A stretch of 64,000 bases of DNA from Ophioderma brevispina (lineage: Eukaryota; Echinodermata; Ophiuroidea; Amphilepidida; Ophiodermatidae). The position numbers and the translations under genes were made by a program. The notes beneath the pieces are model-generated. The model saw nothing but the letters and a program-made list of their open reading frames with translations. It ran no database searches and was not told the DNA's origin. Numbering within the stretch: the stretch's first letter is position 1; every line of letters starts with the position of its first letter. This document shows positions 51,501-60,500 of this stretch, one piece after another. The DNA lies in assembly GCA_023653785.1 (NCBI GenBank), contig JAMKCH010057039.1, positions 45,191 through 109,190 of the forward strand. Reading direction: 5' to 3'.

Positions 51501-54500
51501 TACTATGTAAAATTAATATCTCCCGCGGTCACCAAAATGGTAACATTTTGCTCATAACTTCCAAACCAAGCATCCTTTGGCTGTAAGGAATTTACACAGG
51601 GTAAATGATAAAAATGTAGCTTTGCTTCTGATACGCAAATGTTGACCACTTCCGGTAAATCTGGGGCTTCTGGGACGAGGCTATTAGCGATCGGGCCATG
51701 GCCCTTTAAAATGCGTGTACAGATAATGCATACATACTGAACTCTTACAGATTCGAGGAAAATGTTTTTAATTAACCCTCGTCTACCTGATCGGATATTC
51801 TTAGCTTTTTTTTTTGGTGAAAAATAAATTTCCCCTATTTCTACATTGTGTACTATTGAAATTAACAGTTTTGCTGACATGCAATTTTCAGGCGGTGGCG
51901 CCCAAGCCTCATTCATTATATAGCAACTCACCAAAAATGTCAAAATAAATTACAGTAATACGGAGTGCAAACCACAAACCAATTTGGATGCTTTGATGTG
52001 GGTCGGTCATGGGTGTTCCCATGACCCACATACGACCTCGTCCTCGTTCGTTATTAATACAAAAACAAATCAGAAATGACTCTTTCAGTGAAGTTGATTC
52101 TTCAGCTCCAACGGTTTTGGAATAAGAAAATATTCCTTGACAACATATAAAAAATTCAGAATTTTTCGTCAAGATTTTTGCTTTGGCCGCCCTCCCCTGC
52201 AAATATTATTCCTGAGTCGTAATAGGCATACATGCATACATACTGAACTCTTACAGATTCGAGGAAAATGTTTTTAATTAACCCTCGTCTACCTGATCGG
52301 ATATTCCTAGCTTTTTTTTTTGGTGAAAAATAAATTTCCCTATTCTACATTGTGTACTATTGAAATTAACAGTTTTGCTGACATGCAATTTTCAGGCGGT
52401 GGCGGCCAAGCCTCATTCATTATAGCAACTCACCAAAAATGTCAAAATAAATTACAGTAATACGGAGTGCAAACCACAAACCAATTTGGATGCTTTGATG
52501 TGGGTCGGTCATGGGTGTTCCCATGACCCACATACGACCTCGTCCTCGTTCGTTATTAATACAAAAACAAATCAGAAATGACTCTTTCAGTGAAGTTGAT
52601 TCTTCAGCTCCAACGGTTTTGGAATAAGAAAATATTCCTTGACAACATATAAAAAATTCAGAATTTTTCGTCAAGATTTTGCTTTGGCCGCCCTCCCCTG
52701 CAAATATTATTCCTGAGTCGTAATAGGCATGCTGGATCTTCTCGTACGTCATAAATAGCATTTTTTAAAAAAAAATCAACACTTGCCTGACATGAAATGC
52801 TTCTTTCCATAAATTGGTCAATATTGGTTTTGGACATCGTCATGTAAGTGCAAGAAAGTCTTAAGTGCAGTAGCTGCCATTTGTCAGAAATTCCTATCAC
52901 ACATACAATTATGGCAAGTCTTTGGTCAGAGGCTCTTGAAATTGCGTAGTCGTCTAAAACATTTCAAAATAGAGCAACTGATTCAAGGAAAGATAAAACG
53001 AGGGTTATCTTAATACATGGAAGCACACAGATGTATCACATTGAAGCTACTGCACTTACGACCTTCTTCCAACCAGACTACGGAAACAGTACAAGCTTTA
53101 GAAAGAAAACGATTCACGGAATCCAAACCAACGACACAATTTTATCAAATTTCACAATTTTAAAGAAAAGAATCAAAACCATGACCTTCCACGATTTTGG
53201 TATCATTCGTAGCTTTATAAGTTTAAGACTGAAAATATTAATTTGTTGATTTTATTATTCTGAGGCAAATGTCCATAGCCGGTGTTAAGAACTAGAATCT
53301 CGCCTATGAGTAAGCGTCACTGGCCATAGAAATTCTGTAGGAAAATTTTCCGACGTTCTCATAGGGGGACACACAAGCTCTTCGCAACGGTTTGCTCATC
53401 TTTAATTTTTTTATTTCAATCTCACACAAAAAATTCTGTATGCAAGGCCCAGTCACACATAAGGCTACGAGTGGTCTACGAGTACTAATGTGCTCCTTGT
53501 TGAGTGTCCAAATTCTGGAAATTCTACGCGAACGTACGCGTGGAGGGCCACGCGGAGGCCCGCCTGCCTCCACGCGGAGGGGTCGGAACAGTCGTAGAAA
53601 GGATTTTGAACATGTTCAAAATCCTCTCCACGATTTCAACTATCGGGAATACGCGGGAAGAGGTTTTATGAGCGTACGACAAGTTAACGAGGAGCGTACG
53701 CGGTCGTACGAGAAAATTACATTTCAGTTTCGACCCCATTTCCTACGCGGCCAGCGAACGATTGTCGCGTCTTGTATACTGGTCAGAACCGGTTCCCACG
53801 AGGTACGCACGCGGGCTATATAAGCCTACGTTAATCGGTCGCTAGCATTCACTCTGGCTCTTGTCGTAATTTTGTAAAACTCTTGAAAAGCTTTGAAAAT
53901 GCCCAGGAGAAATATCAAGTGGATGTGCAGGAGCAAGAGCAAGAAAGTGTCTAAAGGTCAATCTCTATTTATAAACTTCAAAGAGGCACGTGTTGACCGT
54001 CGTGAAAGGCGCACGACACCGTGCGCTGGATATTAGGGAGCTTTCGATTTCCACGATGGATCGTTCTACGACGGTAAAACACCAAGCGTTGTCGTCCTCG
54101 CCACGACGGTTGTAGGGCTATTTGCGTGTTGTAGAATCTGGAGGACCGACGTATCGCAAAGTTGGCGCATGCCCACATGTTCGAGGAACCGTCCTAGAAC
54201 TAGCCGTCGTGGATTTCGAAAGCTCCCTATAGACCGTATTCAATAGCCAGCCAATGTTGGTGGACAAGATAGAAGACGCATTCCATTACTACAATACATT
54301 CACCTGTCAATGATCCCTGTGTAATCGCTAAACATGGATCGATTGACAGGTGAATGTATTGTAATCCTGGAATGTATGCATCTTGTCCACCAACATGGCT
54401 GGTGACTGACGTCATATTGAATACGGTCTATTACCGGCGTACGACAGCCTACGCCGCTCATATGCTTCTACGCTTACCGTATATTTAGCGTATGCTGTGG

Positions 54501-57500
54501 ATGAAAGGTCCTACGCTATCGTAGGATATTGTACGATGTCGGACGTTGTTGTACGACCTCGTAAGACACGCGCTACGCCTGATCCATTCGGCGTACGACA
54601 CCCACGACATCATACAACAGCGTGCGTTGCTCGTTTTGGACACGTATAGGACTATCTACGAATTGAAAAATCGTGGAAAAAAGGGCTACGCTCCTCCCCG
54701 AACTCGGAACCCCTCCCAATCACTCCAAAATCGTACGCTTCTAAATAACGTACGCTCATATGTGACTGACCCATAATAGTGCTTCACGATACTTGAGGTA
54801 CTAATATTTACTTACAAATTTCTTATAAGTAAATTCTAAGATTAAAATGTCAAAAATGAGGGAACATCTCTTTCTAGATATTTGCCCGCGAAAAATCAAC
54901 AAATTAAAATGTCTTAGCCTTAAATGGAACATTACCGGTCCCCAATTTGAAATTTAGGAAACTTACATATTGTTGTTAGTGTACTTGTATATCCACTCCT
55001 TTCGACCGTAAGTGTAATTTTTCTTGAATCGTCATCTTCACGTACGCTTGCTGTATCCGTACTAAATTTGTATTGTGCTGCAAGTATAATAAGTATTAAA
55101 GTTATTTTAAGCGATCGGTGGTATATCATCTTGTACCGTTTCTGAGAAGATAAGAAATTCACACGAGTAGTTTTAACAAACATTTAAATTATTAATATAC
55201 AACATTGATTTGGACAAATGTTCTAAGAGGACAGAGTGATTGAGCACAATGGTGAATGTTAAAGGCCGACTCAGAGATTTCCCGATGAGGGCGCCCTCAA
55301 TTTTCAAAAAAAATGTGTTTTTTGCATGTACATGATGCTTGTCCATATACTAATCACTGTGTGAAATAGCTAAGCTCAAATCGAAGTCCTTCATATAGAA
55401 AATCACATCTTTGTTTAAAAATTCCGGATCCGGAAATTTTGTAATACACAGTATCCTATATGGCACTGTTATATACACATAAATGTTTACGGCATCAAAA
55501 CGAAAACTCCGATTCATATCAAACTTTGGAATTGAGCATTCTGGGTGACTATCTTTAGTTCTAGTTGACTATTTCTAATTAATATATTAAAAAAATATAT
55601 TCAGAAATCTCTGAGTCAGACTTTAAATAAAAAGAGTACTGCTGGTTCTATTATACTGATTGGCCATTCACAAAACAACTCACACACAGGACTCATAAAC
55701 ACACGCACCTGTTTACACCTCACACCTCACACACATGGTCTTTAAATGGTAACACACAACTTTTTCATTAGTTAGACAAACGTACGATCATCATCTGCAA
55801 TAGTTATTGTAGTAAAAAAAAAAAAAAAAAAAAAAAAATGTCTTAGCCTTAAATGGAACATTACCGGTCCCCAATTTGAAATTTAGGAAACTTACATATT
55901 GTTGTTAGTGTACTTGTATATCCACTCCTTTCGACCGTAAGTGTAATTTTTCTTGAATCGTCATCTTCACGTACGCTTGCTGTATCCGTACTAAATTTGT
56001 ATTGTGCTGCAAGTATAATAAGTATTAAAGTTATTTTAAGCGATCGGTGGTATATCATCTTGTACCGTTTCTGAGAAGATAAGAAATTCACACGAGTAGT
56101 TTTAACAAACATTTAAATTATTAATATACAACATTGATTTGGACAAATGTTCTAAGAGGACAGAGTGATTGAGCACAATGGTGAATGTTAAAGGCCGACT
56201 CAGAGATTTCCCGATGAGGGCGCCCTCAATTTTCAAAAAAAATGTGTTTTTTGCATGTACATGATGCTTGTCCATATACTAATCACTGTGTGAAATAGCT
56301 AAGCTCAAATCGAAGTCCTTCATATAGAAAATCACATCTTTGTTTAAAAATTCCGGATCCGGAAATTTTGTAATACACAGTATCCTATATGGCACTGTTA
56401 TATACACATAAATGTTTACGGCATCAAAACGAAAACTCCGATTCATATCAAACTTTGGAATTGAGCATTCTGGGTGACTATCTTTAGTTCTAGTTGACTA
56501 TTTCTAATTAATATATTAAAAAAATATATTCAGAAATCTCTGAGTCAGACTTTAAATAAAAAGAGTACTGCTGGTTCTATTATACTGATTGGCCATTCAC
56601 AAAACAACTCACACACAGGACTCATAAACACACGCACCTGTTTACACCTCACACCTCACACACATGGTCTTTAAATGGTAACACACAACTTTTTCATTAG
56701 TTAGACAAACGTACGATCATCATCTGCAATAGTTATTGTAGTAGTCGATTGAGATCCTATTAGTACGCCATTTGCTGCATTTTTCAACTCAAGCACGATC
56801 GTTTCGTCGTCCTCGCGTTCACAGTCAGCGCGAATTTCCACTAGATAAGGTGGACCAGGGAAACAAAGGGTAAAAGAGGGAACTATATCTACGACTTTGG
56901 TAACTTCTCCGCTGTCGAATTCAACAGTCACATCCCTTCCGGGCGCACATCTATTGAACGAGTAATCAGCCGTTGTTCCTTCACTCGCAGATCCTTTACT
57001 TTCCGTTGCATCTGTGATGTCTATTTTATGAATGGTGGAAAATAATTTTGTTAAGAAATGTGTATTGAAGTCTTTTTGAGGGGTTATGTGGTAAATTAAT
57101 CAGATTTTAAATGAAGTATGGTTGAACCCAGTTAACTTATGTAATTTCATTTTCCCATTTTCTAATTTGTATAACAGACCTGAATACCACTTTCTCCATG
57201 GTTCATTTGGAATGGGCAAAGGAACCATGAAAGCTTGCACTGTGTTCACATTCGGTGTGTCTCGTATAGTGTGTTTGAATGTTGCAATATGGCGCTGTTT
57301 AAGCTGCTGCTCCAAGTTGCATTGTTTCTGTCTAGTAATTATTAAGTTGTAAAGTCTCAAGTAATTTGGCCTACAGGCTACGATTTGGGATTAAATAAAC
57401 CTTTATTTATTTATTTATTAGTCAGGGAAAGTCAAAACTTGATAACGAAATATTGCAGCACTCGGAACGAAATTAAAAAATCTTCGCAGATTGAAATATC

Positions 57501-60500
57501 AAAATTCACGAAAGTCCAGTGGGGAGAACGTGTAAAGGGGTTAAATATCGACATGATTATCGGACTTTGGCAAATACTGATAGAAAACATGTCGAGGTGC
57601 TTTTTGTGCCAACTGTATATCAACAACTATAACTCTTCGAGGACGAGTGATATGACCAACACCAGTTTAAAGACAAAACAAATCTTTACACATTTGATAT
57701 AATTGATACGTTTGAGTACAGGATTAAATATTGTTGATATTCGACAAGGTAGTTATCATTGGCAATAATTTCACCTCATGAATATTCATGAACTAATCAT
57801 GCTATTTCTTTGGTTGACACCTATCACAAGTGCTATTTCCCTAGGGAATATAGTTAGGGCTGTTTCCCTAAAACCTCATATCCCCAGAGCCACAGTGAGA
57901 TGTAATAACACTGAAACACAAATGACTTTAAACTAGTCAGAGAGGCTAGTCATGCAGGAATGACTAACATGACGTTAGCCAACCCCACCTGTCAAGCTAG
58001 TCAAGACTGCATTGCTAGCTTATACGTTGCTAAACTAGTCAGGCCTGTATGACTAACGTGTAATGAGGTGCATGACTAGTTTGTTCATCATATGGATTGA
58101 CTAACTTGTTCCATAATCTCCAACTCTTCCAGCTTGTCAGTCATGCAAGTTAGTCATAACAGCTTGACTAGTTTTACCATGCTAGTCAAACCTGCATGAC
58201 TAGCTTTGAATTGCATGACTAACGTTATGTTAGTCAAAATGGGCACCATCTGGACTAACTTAAAGTTGGTCATAAACTAGTCATGCAACTAGCCTACGTT
58301 AGTCATGCATGCATGACTAACCTCCAAGCTAGTCAAGCTGGTTAGTCAAGCGTGCATGACTAATGTTGATGTTAGTCATGCAAGTTAGTCCTGCATGTAG
58401 GACTAGGTAATGCTAGTCACATATGTTAGTCATGCCTGTTTGACTAGCTATACGTTAGTCAAAACGGGCACCATCTGGACTAACTTAAAGTTAGTCATGC
58501 TGACCAATTTAGGTTTTCAGTGTATACATTGTTTATCGGGAAAATAAGGCACACTATTTTCCCCTTGGTACTAGCGACGGATCTATAATGTTGGTAGGCC
58601 CGTAGCCAGTGCATCGGGAAAATAATGCACCTTAATTCATGTAGTATTTGTGTACTATTGTTTTTGTTTGCTTAAAAATGTTTGGGGCACGTCGTCTTTT
58701 CCATAATTTAGGTTGTGGTTTATTTACTTTAATAAATACACGTCATACTAACCCACGCTACCACAAGTAAACTGTCCGGCACTCCCTGAGCGTTTGAGCG
58801 TCACTGATTGCGTATGGATTATGGAATCTTCGGCATTAGGAGTCTCTGTTACTGTGTACGCAGTTTCCATAAATTCTACCCGGGTTTTATCAGCTTCGGC
58901 AACTAAATGATGACAAGTAAATAAAACTAAATAACAAAGTCTTGGAAATAGGTTTTGTATAGAACTCGACTTGATACAGGACTTGAAACAACCCAGAAGT
59001 GATAAAGGGACACCCTTACTTTTGCATTATAAAAAACTTACTCTTGTTAAACCCGTTTTTATGAAATCCTGTTTTGGTTTTGACCTATTGATTACAAGAT
59101 ACACCAATTTGATAAAATCATGCATAAATGACCCGGTTGGGCGCACCGGACAGTGCCTGTCAGGGTGACAGCTAGAAAATCGCTTTTGTTGAAGGTTACT
59201 GCACGCGGTAATTTTTGACCACCACCAACCATGCTCCAGAAGCAGGTCTCCCTCACTAACCTCAAAGTGCAGCTCTTGTTGTTTTCTTACTTTTTTTGAC
59301 TTTTATCCTTCTAACCTGAAAAAATAATGAATCATGAGGTCATCTACCAGATTTGCAATTCTAATTCTTGATAACATTTACGGAATAAATCGCGACTGCT
59401 ATTGTGATCGGCACTCAATAGAATGAATAGCTCCGCTCTGGAATGAATGTGGTGGTCAAAATTTCACGCTTGCGAATGTTGAACTCAATATAGACGCTGG
59501 CCTTGAGAGAAAACTATCCCAGATAATTAAAAAAAAGTGTTGAAAGTAAAGACATGACGTGATGCCTAAATGGATGAATTTTACAGTTTTTGTGGTGGTT
59601 TTCATTAAGGTACATTTTGTGATTCTACCACCTTTTGTAACTTTGTTTCTTTTTGTTTTATGGTTCACTAAATATCTTTGTGAAAAGCTTATTCCCCATA
59701 TTTTCATATTGCCTTTTGGTTCTATGAGTAAATGTTTGTATCGCAATGGCCCATAGGTCATTGTACAGTAATTGCTGTCCGAATAGATTACACAACACTA
59801 ACTCACTTAGGCCTATACACAGTAGTCTATGGGACAAATGGCAAATTTGAACATGTTTCTTTCACATTTAAAACTCTCACAGAAGACATACCAGGGGCGG
59901 ATTTAGAGGGGGCGAATCCGGCGCGCGCTCCCTCTATTTTTTTGCAGAGCACAGGGCGCCGCATAGAGTGCCGGGCGCACTGTAGATATATAAAATTACT
60001 TTTTTACTGACAGGACGTCCTTAGATCTCTGAGAATGATGGTACAGGGCGTCAGTACGTCCAGTACGTCCGTCCACCCCACCCCACCCCTCCCCCCGACT
60101 TGGAATAAATATTGATCTACCGGCGAGCGCAGCGAGCTTGAACATTTGGCGCCCCCTCTATTGAAAAATCCAGGATCCGCCCCTGCATACAACAATATTA
60201 CTTCAATAAAATTTGAATAGTATGATATTATGTTAATCCTGAATAATGATTTGGGAAGGTTATTATTAACATAACGGTACATGAAGATTGCTGTTTGAAG
60301 TTTATTTATATCGAATATGTTAAATGTCTTTAGCTTGTGGAATAATTGTTTAGTATGAGTTAACTATTTTAAGGTTTTCATCTTCAAATGCGCCCATTGT
60401 GGCCGCCATCTTCAATTTGAAGACGCTATCAAGAAAATCACACCCTTCCGGTTAAACCTTCTGGGTACTTGAGTGTTTTCTATGATTTTTTTAATGACGT

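Larger units (their letters stand above)
53446..54772. mobile_element. TACG-rich transposon-like element carrying two MITEs
   Basis: Left end 'GGCCCAGTCACACATA' and right end 'TATGTGACTGACCC' are imperfect inverted copies. The interior is dense in CGTACG, CTACG and GTACG words and many CpGs, unlike the flanking DNA. It holds a TATA box at 53817 and a short basic open frame at 53899-54036. Two MITEs have landed inside (54036-54227, 54232-54428). No transposase motif was recognised and target duplications are not visible, so the superfamily is unknown. Confidence 0.65.

Noticed and set aside
52420..52761. Minus-strand frame of 113 codons, repeated at 51909-52202
   Set aside because: No domain, no splice context, and it lies in an imperfect tandem duplication; repetition alone made it look conserved.
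59456..59761. Minus-strand frame of 101 codons between the lectin and Calx-beta 1 exons
   Set aside because: No Calx-beta, lectin or other domain; low-complexity hydrophobic and Lys-rich content; no acceptor/donor pair in phase 1 that I could support.
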